From: an uncultured Collinsella sp.
Lineage (GTDB): Bacteria; Actinomycetota; Coriobacteriia; Coriobacteriales; Coriobacteriaceae
Direction of reading: 5' to 3'
Length of the DNA stretch: 64,000 nt
Assembly: GCA_949285915.1 (NCBI GenBank)
Contig: CASDZW010000004.1
Span: 1 to 64,000, forward strand
Within the stretch, counting starts at the first letter, position 1; each line of letters starts with the position of its first letter. This document shows, in pieces, positions 32,723-40,235 of the stretch. Under the pieces are notes generated by a model. It saw only the letters and a list, made by a program, of their open reading frames with translations. It did not search any database and had not been told where the DNA came from. Both the position numbers and the translations under genes were made by a program.

Positions 32723-34819
32723 ATGCAGCAGGCCTGGGAGGGCTTCAAGCCCGGTACCTGGATGGGCGAGGTCGACGTGCGCGACTTCATCCAGCGCAAC
32801 TACACCCCCTATGAAGGCGATGAGTCGTTCCTCGCGGGACCCACTCAGCGCACCACCGACCTGTGGCGTGACGTCATGGCGCTGCTCACCAAGGAGCGCG
32901 AGCAGGGCGGCGTGCTCGACATGGACACCAAGACGGTCACGGGCATCGTGGCGCATCCGGCGGGCTACATCGACCCGGCACACCCCGAGCGCGAGACTAT
33001 CGTGGGTCTTCAGACCGACAAGCCGCTCAAGCGCGCCCTGCACGTGAACGGCGGCATCCGCATCTCGGTTCAGGCGGCAGCCCAGCACGGCTACCAGATT
33101 GACCCCGACGTGATCGAGACCTACACCTACCGTCGCAAGACCCATAACGCCGGCGTCTTTGACGTCTACACGCCCGAGATGCGCGCCTGCCGCTCGTCGC
33201 ATGTCATCACGGGCCTGCCCGACGGTTACGGCCGCGGCCGCATCATCGGCGACTACCGCCGCGTGGCCCTCTACGGTGTTGACTTCCTCATCAAAGATAA
33301 GGAGGCGCAGAAGGCCTCCACGCCCGTGGTCATGACCGAGGCAAATATCCGCGACCGTGAGGAGCTCACCGAGCAGATTCGCGCCCTCCAGCAGCTCAAG
33401 ATGATGGCCGACTTCTACGGATTTGACATCTCGGGCCCGGCGACCAACGTCCAGGAGGCCATCCAGTGGACGTACTTCGCCTACCTCGCCTCCGTTAAGG
33501 ACCAGAACGGCGCCGCCATGTCCATGGGCCGCACCTCGACCTTTATCGACATCTACGCCGAGCGCGACCTCGCCCGCGGTACCTTCACCGAGGAAGAGAT
33601 CCAGGAGTTCGTCGACCACTTCATCATGAAGCTCCGCATGGTCAAGTTCGCCCGCACGCCCGAGTACCAGAACCTGTTCTCCGGCGACCCGCAGTGGGTG
33701 ACCGAGTCCATCGGCGGCATGGGCGTCGACGGCCGCACGCTTGTTACCAAGACCGCTTTCCGCTATCTCCACACGCTCGAGAACATGGGCACCTCGCCCG
33801 AGCCCAACCTGACGGTGCTCTGGTCGGTGAACCTGCCCCAGAAGTTCAAGGAGTTCTGCGCCAAGGCCTCCATCGCGAGCTCGTCGATCCAGTACGAGAA
33901 CGACGACGTCATGCGCGTCTACCACGGCGACGACTACGCCATCGCCTGCTGCGTCTCCTCCATGCGCATCGGTAAGGAGATGCAGTTCTTTGGCGCCCGC
34001 GCGAACCTTGCCAAGTGCCTGCTCTACGCACTCAACGGCGGCGTGGACGAGATTTCCAAGAAGCAGATCGGCCCGGCCTACCGTCCTGTGGTGGGCGACA
34101 CCTTGGACTATGACGACGTCATGGCCAAGTTCCGCGACATGATGCGTTGGCTTGCCGGCGTGTACGTGAACGCGCTCAACATCATCCACTACATGCATGA
34201 CAAGTACTGCTACGAGGCCATTCAGATGGCGCTCCACGACAAGCACGTCAAGCGCTGGTTTGCCACGGGCATTGCCGGTCTCTCCGTTGTGGCCGACTCG
34301 CTCTCTGCCATCAAGTACGCCCAGGTGCATCCCATCCGCGACGAGCAGGGCGTGATCGTTGACTTTGAGATCGAGGGCGAGTTCCCCAAGTACGGTAACG
34401 ACGATGACCGCGTTGACCAGATTGCGCACGACGTGGTGCACGAGTTCATGGAGTTCATCCGTATGAACGACACCTACCGCGACTCCATCCCCACCACGTC
34501 GGTACTCACCATCACCTCCAACGTGGTGTACGGCAAGAACACTGGCGCCACGCCGGACGGCCGCAAGAAGGGCGTGCCGTTTGCCCCGGGCGCGAACCCC
34601 ATGCACCAGCGCGACACGCACGGCGCCATCGCAAGCCTGTCCTCGGTGTCGAAGCTGCCCTTCCGCGACGCGCAGGACGGCATCTCCAACACGTTCTCGA
34701 TTATCCCGGGCGCGCTTGGCAAGGAGGACGAGGTCTTCTTTGGCGACATCGACCTGGACAGCCTGGACTTCTCTACGGCCGAGTTCTCGGTCGAGAGCCC
34801 GGATTGCGCCGAGTGCTAA
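32723..34819 (+). CDS. pflB: Pyruvate formate-lyase body lacking the glycyl-radical domain
   Basis: A 698-aa formate C-acetyltransferase (pyruvate + CoA to acetyl-CoA + formate). The catalytic pair Cys409-Cys410 in IACCVSSM is present, as are PFAPGANPMHQRD and FSIIPGALGKEDEV near the end. E. coli PflB continues after this point with about 60 residues carrying the radical glycine (RVSGYA). Here the protein stops at SPDCAEC with no such segment, and the missing domain is encoded by the next gene. The start follows AAGGAG. It therefore needs the separate glycyl-radical protein, activated by PflA, to be active. No frameshift signs: the ends are clean and the two frames are separated by 106 bp with its own ribosome binding site. 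Confidence 0.95.
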   Translation: MQQAWEGFKPGTWMGEVDVRDFIQRNYTPYEGDESFLAGPTQRTTDLWRDVMALLTKEREQGGVLDMDTKTVTGIVAHPAGYIDPAHPERETIVGLQTDKPLKRALHVNGGIRISVQAAAQHGYQIDPDVIETYTYRRKTHNAGVFDVYTPEMRACRSSHVITGLPDGYGRGRIIGDYRRVALYGVDFLIKDKEAQKASTPVVMTEANIRDREELTEQIRALQQLKMMADFYGFDISGPATNVQEAIQWTYFAYLASVKDQNGAAMSMGRTSTFIDIYAERDLARGTFTEEEIQEFVDHFIMKLRMVKFARTPEYQNLFSGDPQWVTESIGGMGVDGRTLVTKTAFRYLHTLENMGTSPEPNLTVLWSVNLPQKFKEFCAKASIASSSIQYENDDVMRVYHGDDYAIACCVSSMRIGKEMQFFGARANLAKCLLYALNGGVDEISKKQIGPAYRPVVGDTLDYDDVMAKFRDMMRWLAGVYVNALNIIHYMHDKYCYEAIQMALHDKHVKRWFATGIAGLSVVADSLSAIKYAQVHPIRDEQGVIVDFEIEGEFPKYGNDDDRVDQIAHDVVHEFMEFIRMNDTYRDSIPTTSVLTITSNVVYGKNTGATPDGRKKGVPFAPGANPMHQRDTHGAIASLSSVSKLPFRDAQDGISNTFSIIPGALGKEDEVFFGDIDLDSLDFSTAEFSVESPDCAEC

Positions 34820-34828
34820 TGCACATTT

Positions 34829-34868
34829 GGGGACGGGGTCGTTTCGTGCAGAGCGGCGACCCCGCCCC
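34829..34868 (+). terminator. GC-rich hairpin between pflB and grcA (partial terminator?)
   Basis: GGGGACGGGGTCG (34829-34841) pairs with CGACCCCGCCCC (34857-34868) with one bulged A. No U run follows. It may protect the 3' end or partly terminate so that pflB and the glycyl-radical gene are made in unequal amounts. A second small inverted repeat, GCGCTA/TAGCGC (about 34889-34905), follows. Confidence 0.5.
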
Positions 34869-34925
34869 GTGCCAGAAATGTTATGATTGCGCTATCAAAT
34901 AGCGCTGCTCGCGAAAGGAGCTTCC

Positions 34926-35177
34926 ATGCAGGTCAAGGACGTGCCTCAGGCTCAGGCCGATAATCTGGTCCAGATGCTCGACGCCTACACTGAGAAGGGC
35001 GGTCATCATCTGAACGTCAACGTGTTCAACCGCGACACGCTGCTCGACGCGCAGGCTCACCCCGAGAAGTACCCGCAGCTCACCATCCGTGTGAGCGGCT
35101 ACGCAGTGAACTTCCACAACCTCACCAAGGAGCAGCAGGACGAGGTTATTAGCCGTACGTTCCACAACGCGATGTAA
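34926..35177 (+). CDS. grcA: Autonomous glycyl-radical domain protein (GrcA/YfiD-like)
   Basis: An 83-aa protein equal to the missing C-terminus of Pfl[18 protein letters not shown] is followed by [15 protein letters not shown], where Gly58 is the radical-bearing residue, and it ends ISRTFHNAM as PflB of E. coli ends ITRTFTQSM. AAAGGAG lies 8 bp before the ATG. E. coli GrcA can replace an oxygen-damaged PflB C-terminus; here the separate piece appears obligatory, because PflB lacks this domain altogether. PflA would install the radical on this subunit. Confidence 0.93.
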   Translation: MQVKDVPQAQADNLVQMLDAYTEKGGHHLNVNVFNRDTLLDAQAHPEKYPQLTIRVSGYAVNFHNLTKEQQDEVISRTFHNAM

Positions 35178-35224
35178 GATAGCCCCTACATAAGGCAATC
35201 CCCGCCTGCGCAGGTGGGGTAGAT

Positions 35225-35257
35225 ACCGGCCATGGCTTCACAGCTGTGGCCGGTTTT
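35225..35257 (+). terminator. Rho-independent terminator after grcA
   Basis: ACCGGCCA (35225-35232) pairs with TGGCCGGT (35247-35254), followed by a T run to 35257. A smaller hairpin with CCCC/GGGG arms just upstream (about 35201-35220) may add to it. Confidence 0.85.
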
Positions 35258-35406
35258 TGAAAATAGATGCAACGCAATGAAAACAATTCGACAGTTTTTC
35301 ATTTGTCCCTCCATGGGGTGGCGAATGCCTTAGGATTGTCGCCTTGTGTGGATGGAATAAGCACCGACGGCTACGGTGGTCGCCGGCGCAGTCGATGGGG
35401 GAGCAG

Positions 35407-36630
35407 ATGACGCAGGTTGTTGAGCGCGCCGACGCGCGTGAGGGAATGAGCGCGGCGCAGTGGCTGCCGCTTGTAGGCATGACGTTTCTGGCGTTTGTCT
35501 TCAATACGTCCGAATTCATGCCGGTGGGGCTGCTCACCAACATCGCGGCTTCCTTCTCACTTTCTGAGGCGGCTGCCGGCATCATGATCTCGGTCTACGC
35601 ATGGGGCGTCATGCTGTTGTCGCTTCCGCTTATGGTCGCGGCCTCGCGTTTCTCGTTCAAGCCGCTGCTGCTGGGTGTGGTGGCGCTCTTTGCCGCGGGG
35701 CAGGCGTGCTCGGCAATTGCGCCCACCTTCGAGTTGCTGACGGTGGCGCGCCTCTTGGTAGCTGCTGCGCACGCTGTCTTCTGGGCGATCGCCCCGGTTA
35801 TGGCAACGCGCATCGCCGGGACCCGCCACGCGGCACTCGCCCTCAGCATGATCGCTACGGGCACCTCCATCGCGTCGGTGGCGGGTATGCCGCTCGGCCG
35901 CGCCATTGGCTTGGCGCTGGGCTGGCGCATGACTTTTGGATGCGTGGGCGTTATCGCCGCGGTGCTCCTGGTTTATCAAGCAGTGGTGTTCCCGCAGCTG
36001 CCGGCGGGCGAGCCGTTTAGCCTGCGCCGTCTGCCCGAGCTTCTGGGCAACCGCGTCCTCGTGGCGCTCTACGTAGTGACGATGTGCCTTGCCACCGGCT
36101 ACTACGCGGGCTACGGCTATATCGAGCCCTTCCTCGGCCAGATTGGTGGGTTTGACGATGCCACGACAACGCTGCTTCTCACGGTATTTGGCGCAGCGGG
36201 GTTTGTGGCGAGCTTCCTCTTTGCCCGGTTCTTCGACGGACACCGCTACCATTTTGTGGGGATCATGATCGTGGGCTTTACGGCGATGCTCTTTTGCCTA
36301 CAGGTAGCGGCCGTGTCCCTCGCGACCACGGTGGCGGTCTGCCTTCTGTGGGGCATCTGCGGTACGGCGTTTAACATTGCGCTGCAGGCGATGCTGATGG
36401 ACGCCGCGCCCGAGGACGACGCAACGGTGGCGATGGCCATCTACTCGGGACTCTTCAACTTTGGCATCGGTACGGGTACAGCCATTGGAGGCGTGGTGGT
36501 GTCCAACATTGCGCTTTCTGCCATCGGTTATGCGGGCGGCGCGATTGCGCTGGTGGGCGTGGTGCTCGCAATCGGCTGGCTCTTCCGTCTGGACCGCGCG
36601 GCCCGTGTTGCTCGCGCAGGGCGCGCGTAG
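35407..36630 (+). CDS. MFS sugar efflux transporter, SotB-like
   Basis: A 407-aa, 12-helix major facilitator. FNTSEFMPVGLLTNIA in TM1, LMIATGTSIASVAGMPLGRAIG around TM5 and YAGYGYIEPFL match E. coli SotB (L-arabinose/IPTG efflux) closely in pattern. GGGGGAG precedes the ATG at 35407; an in-frame ATG four codons earlier is too close to it. It lies alone between the pfl genes and panE-like gene. Related proteins also export drugs or arabinose-type sugars, so the natural substrate is open. Confidence 0.88.
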   Translation: MTQVVERADAREGMSAAQWLPLVGMTFLAFVFNTSEFMPVGLLTNIAASFSLSEAAAGIMISVYAWGVMLLSLPLMVAASRFSFKPLLLGVVALFAAGQACSAIAPTFELLTVARLLVAAAHAVFWAIAPVMATRIAGTRHAALALSMIATGTSIASVAGMPLGRAIGLALGWRMTFGCVGVIAAVLLVYQAVVFPQLPAGEPFSLRRLPELLGNRVLVALYVVTMCLATGYYAGYGYIEPFLGQIGGFDDATTTLLLTVFGAAGFVASFLFARFFDGHRYHFVGIMIVGFTAMLFCLQVAAVSLATTVAVCLLWGICGTAFNIALQAMLMDAAPEDDATVAMAIYSGLFNFGIGTGTAIGGVVVSNIALSAIGYAGGAIALVGVVLAIGWLFRLDRAARVARAGRA

Positions 36631-36645
36631 ATCTGCGGGCTGCCG

Positions 36646-37560
36646 CTACCAGCTGCTTTCGATCTCACGGATGCGCCGGTAAAGCCATTCGTTGGTGGGT
36701 ACGAGGATGCCGTGTTTGGCGGCGAGACGGCAGATGGTGCCCGAGAACTCCTCGACCTCGGTGCGGCGGCGTGCGATGCGGTCCTGCGCCATCGAGGGCA
36801 TGCCGGCAGGGTCGAGCGACGCAATAAGGGTCGCCATCTCTGTGAGATCGGCCTCGTCCATCGCGACGCCCTCTGCCTGCCCGACGGCGAGCGCCTCGCG
36901 CATGGCGGCAATAAAGCAGCGGTTTTGGTCGCTGCCGGGCTCGCTGGCGCTGCCGTAGGTGCCGCCATAGGCCATGCAGGTCTGGTTGATGCCAACGTTC
37001 AGCATAAGCTTCACCCACATGCGACGGCGCGGGTCCGTCTCTACCACGTGGGGCACACCGGCGCGGGTGGAGAGGTCGTCAAGTGCCTCAACCACGCCCG
37101 CTGCAGTGCCCGGCGCGGCGCCAAAGCGAATTTCGCCCGCGTGCGAAAACGTGAGTGCGCCGTCGAGGTAGACGGCGTCCATGCCCTGGCAGATGCCGAG
37201 CACGGTATGCTCCCAGCCGTAGCGCGCGGCAATGCGTTCCTCGCTCGTGATGCCGTTGAGCAGCGACTCGATGATCGTATGCGGCCCCACAAGCGGCGCC
37301 ATGCTCTCGATTGCCGCATCGAGTCCGCCTGCTTTGACGGCAAGGATTACCAGATCAACCGGTTCAGCCTCGCTTATGGGACTCGTGCGCACCGCAAGCG
37401 GCGCGCCGTTTACGGACACTTGCTCGCCGGCGTGACGGCAGAAGCGCTCGTCGTCCATGGCAAAGACCACAGCGTCTGGCCCCAGATGCTCGGCCATAAT
37501 GCTGCCGTACATGAGGCCCACGGCCCCGCGTCCCACGATGGCTACGGTATCGATGGGCAT
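36646..37560 (-). CDS. Ketopantoate reductase family (PanE/ApbA) oxidoreductase
   Basis: A 304-aa NADPH-dependent oxidoreductase. VAIVGRGAVGLMYG at the N-terminus is the GxGxxG dinucleotide motif, VDLVILAVKAGGL is the conserved core with the catalytic-type Lys, LLNGITSEE follows, and the C-terminal domain holds KLMLNVGINQTCMAYG. The start has GGAGGCAATC upstream. No pantothenate genes are near and the gene is the only minus-strand one in this run. Many PanE-family proteins act on other 2-keto acids, so the substrate is not assured. Confidence 0.85.
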   Translation of the reverse strand: MPIDTVAIVGRGAVGLMYGSIMAEHLGPDAVVFAMDDERFCRHAGEQVSVNGAPLAVRTSPISEAEPVDLVILAVKAGGLDAAIESMAPLVGPHTIIESLLNGITSEERIAARYGWEHTVLGICQGMDAVYLDGALTFSHAGEIRFGAAPGTAAGVVEALDDLSTRAGVPHVVETDPRRRMWVKLMLNVGINQTCMAYGGTYGSASEPGSDQNRCFIAAMREALAVGQAEGVAMDEADLTEMATLIASLDPAGMPSMAQDRIARRRTEVEEFSGTICRLAAKHGILVPTNEWLYRRIREIESSW

Positions 37561-37683
37561 GATTGCCTCCGTTTCGCGTGCGTTTGCGGTATCTTCTAGA
37601 ATACACGGCTTGCTCGCGTGCACGTATCCGACGCCCCGGCGAGTCGTTTGGAAACACATGGCTCCGGCCGGCAGGAGGCAGCG

Positions 37684-38487
37684 ATGGCGCAGATTGAGCT
37701 CGAGTCGTGCGGCGACGTGCGCGAGACGCGGTATGCCCGTGGGCGCATCCATTCGGTGGAGACCATGGGGACGGTCGACGGGCCGGGCATTCGCTTTGTC
37801 GTCTTTATGCAGGGCTGCCCTTTGCGCTGCTTGTACTGCCACAACCCCGACACGTGGGATGCGGGCGCCTCGGCGGGCACCGAAGTCACCGTCGAGCAGC
37901 TGGTAGAGGAGTTTGAGAGCAACCGTCAGTTCTACAAGAATGGCGGTATCACCGTCTCGGGCGGCGAGCCGCTCTTGCAGCCGGAGTTTCTGGCGGATCT
38001 GTTTGCCGCGATGCACGCTCGTCCCGAGGGGCGCGTGCACACCTGCCTTGATAGCTGCGGGTACGCTTTCGATCCGGCGCACCCCGAGCGCACGGCGCGC
38101 GTACTTGACGCGTGCGACCTGGTGCTGCTCGATATCAAGCGCGCCGACCCGGCGGGACACCGTGCGCTCACCGGTCGCGACCCGGCGCGTATCCTGGCGT
38201 TTGGCGACGAGCTTGCCCGCCGCAAGATCCCGGTGGTCATCCGCCACGTGGTCGTTCCCGGTTATACCGACACGCCCGAGGAATGCGAGGCCTTGGGACG
38301 CCTAATCGCGCCATGGCAAAACGTCGTCGGCCTCGAGATGCTGCCCTACCATACGCTCGGTGTGGTGAAGTACGAGAAACTGGGACTTGCCTACCCGCTT
38401 GACGGCGTGCCCGAGATGGACAAAGCGCGCATGCCTGGGCTCCGCGCGGCGGTGATGCGCGGCATGCGTTCGGCGCGTCAGAGCTGA
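37684..38487 (+). CDS. pflA: Pyruvate formate-lyase activating enzyme
   Basis: A 267-aa radical-SAM enzyme. Cys45, Cys49 and Cys52 (CPLRCLYC) bind the 4Fe-4S cluster, FVVFMQGC precedes them and ITVSGGEPLLQ contains the SAM-binding GGE. ETMGTVDGPGIR is diagnostic of PFL activases. The ATG at 37684 follows GGAGG. It installs the glycyl radical, here on the separate GrcA-like subunit. It is 2.5 kb downstream of grcA, with an MFS gene and a minus-strand panE-like gene in between, so it has its own promoter. Confidence 0.95.
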   Translation: MAQIELESCGDVRETRYARGRIHSVETMGTVDGPGIRFVVFMQGCPLRCLYCHNPDTWDAGASAGTEVTVEQLVEEFESNRQFYKNGGITVSGGEPLLQPEFLADLFAAMHARPEGRVHTCLDSCGYAFDPAHPERTARVLDACDLVLLDIKRADPAGHRALTGRDPARILAFGDELARRKIPVVIRHVVVPGYTDTPEECEALGRLIAPWQNVVGLEMLPYHTLGVVKYEKLGLAYPLDGVPEMDKARMPGLRAAVMRGMRSARQS

Positions 38488-38588
38488 CAGACCATCTTGA
38501 CCCTCGAGCTGGAACTTCCGTGGGGCCGCGGCACTGCGCGCACGGTTTTGGTATCGTCAGGGGCGGAAAACTAACCGATAGGAGAGCC

Positions 38589-39410
38589 ATGACGCCAACC
38601 ATCGCCATTATCGGTGCGCTCGAGAAGGAAGTGCGCCAAATCTATACCGAGGTCGATAACGGTACGGTTACCGAGGAGGCCGGCCTCAAAATCGTGGGCG
38701 GCGCCTACCACGGTTTCAACCTCGTTGCCACAACAGCGGGTATGGGCACGGTGAACGTGGCCGCCGCCACGCAGCACCTCATCAGCGTTTACGGCGCCAA
38801 CGCCGTAATTTTCTCCGGCATCGCCGGCGGGCTTAACCCGTCACTTCACATTGGCGACATTGTGGTGGGGGAGCGCCTGCGCTACCTCGATACCGATACG
38901 GCGCTCATTGCCGAGTCCGCGCCCGGGCTTGAGGAATTCACATCGACCGACTACTTGGTGGACGTTGCGGAGGAGACCCTCAAGGCATGGGGTTTTGTCT
39001 CGGCGGACCTTACGGGTGAGGCTCTTGATGCCGCGGTGGAGGCGGCGGGCGACTCTCCCTTTGCGCGCTTCCGCCGTGAGGGCGAGGCGGCCGACCCGCG
39101 CCGCTATCTGCGGGGCACCATCGCCACCGGCGACCGCTTCTGCACGGGGGCCGAGATGCGCGCCGAGGTCATCGCGGCGACGCAGGCCGATTGTGTCGAG
39201 ATGGAGGGGGCAGCGGTCGCGCACGTTGCCGCCAAAAACGGGGTCGACTGCCTCGTGCTCCGCGCTATCAGCGACAACTGCGACGAGGCGTACGACGCCC
39301 TTTGCGAGCGCGAGTTCGACCTCGACGAGTACGCCCGCACGGCGAGCTCGCTTACCTTGGCCATCGTCCGCCGCGTTGCGGCAAAGCTCGGCCTTACGCG
39401 CGAAGGGTAG
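38589..39410 (+). CDS. mtnN: 5'-methylthioadenosine/S-adenosylhomocysteine nucleosidase
   Basis: A 273-aa nucleoside phosphorylase-fold hydrolase that splits adenine from methylthioadenosine and S-adenosylhomocysteine. IIGALEKEV at the N-terminus, GMGTVNVAAATQHLI, FSGIAGGLNP, GDRFCTGAE, VEMEGAAVAHVA and RAISDNCDE match the family, the last two carrying the catalytic Glu and Asp. It has an insertion of about 40 residues in the middle (residues 135-180) relative to the 230-aa E. coli enzyme. AGGAGAG precedes the start. engB follows after 6 bp. Confidence 0.92.
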   Translation: MTPTIAIIGALEKEVRQIYTEVDNGTVTEEAGLKIVGGAYHGFNLVATTAGMGTVNVAAATQHLISVYGANAVIFSGIAGGLNPSLHIGDIVVGERLRYLDTDTALIAESAPGLEEFTSTDYLVDVAEETLKAWGFVSADLTGEALDAAVEAAGDSPFARFRREGEAADPRRYLRGTIATGDRFCTGAEMRAEVIAATQADCVEMEGAAVAHVAAKNGVDCLVLRAISDNCDEAYDALCEREFDLDEYARTASSLTLAIVRRVAAKLGLTREG

Positions 39411-39416
39411 AAAACC

Positions 39417-40007
39417 ATGGCAGATTCCATCAACTATCAGCTTGCGCACTTTGTGGCGAGCTACGGCGCCGTCTCGCAGATCCCCGAGTCCACCGCCCCC
39501 GAGGTCAGCTTCGTGGGCCGCTCGAACGTGGGCAAGTCCTCGATCATGAACAAGCTCTTCGGGCGCAAGGGGCTGGTCAAGGTCTCGAGCACACCGGGCA
39601 AGACCGCCAACATCAACTTTTTCGAGGCGGATGGGGTGCACTTTGTCGACCTGCCGGGTTACGGTTTCGCGCGTCGCTCCAAGGCAGAGCGAGAGCGCTG
39701 GGCGCGCCTCATCGGCGACTTCTTTGAAAGCGAACGCAGCTTCAACCTGGTGGTCTCTCTTGTGGATATCCGCCACGACCCGAGCTCGCTCGACCACCAG
39801 ATGATTGAGTACCTGCAAGAAAACGAGTTCAGCTTCATCGTGTGCCTCACCAAGGCGGACAAGCTCAGCCGCCCCAAGCGCGCGCAGCAGGCGGCCGCTA
39901 TCCGCAAACAGCTTAACGTCCCGGCGGAGGACATTATCGTTACGTCGGCGGAGGACGGCACGGGCATCGCTGAGCTCAAACGCGTGATTGCCGAGCGCTG
40001 CCTGTAG
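39417..40007 (+). CDS. engB: Ribosome biogenesis GTPase EngB (YsxC/YihA)
   Basis: A 196-aa GTPase needed for large ribosomal subunit assembly. G1 GRSNVGKSS (about residues 34-42), G2 SSTPGKT, G3 DLPGYGFAR, G4 TKADK and G5 SAED are all present. It is coupled closely to mtnN upstream. Length and motif spacing are normal. Confidence 0.96.
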   Translation: MADSINYQLAHFVASYGAVSQIPESTAPEVSFVGRSNVGKSSIMNKLFGRKGLVKVSSTPGKTANINFFEADGVHFVDLPGYGFARRSKAERERWARLIGDFFESERSFNLVVSLVDIRHDPSSLDHQMIEYLQENEFSFIVCLTKADKLSRPKRAQQAAAIRKQLNVPAEDIIVTSAEDGTGIAELKRVIAERCL

Positions 40008-40235
40008 GTAGGCTGCAAAAATGGCAATACGGAGAAGCTCAGGTCGGTTATGGGTATCAAATCTCGTTTGCGGCGACCAGCTGGATAGACAGCAGGCTGT
40101 TTTCCCGCCCTTTTGCTGCCACTTTTCTGTTTGCTATCGCCTCATTGGCTATTTCATGCCCATAATCGGCTTGAGCTTGTTCTACATGGCGGTTCCGCAC
40201 CGATTTTGATTGAGTTTGACGGTGTCCGGGTTTGT

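Noticed and set aside
40008-40235. A 62-codon frame (40021-40209) and a second foldback element in the engB-ygiQ gap
   Set aside because: The frame has no ribosome binding site or family; GGGTATCAAAT resembles one end of the 139-bp element but no complementary partner is found.
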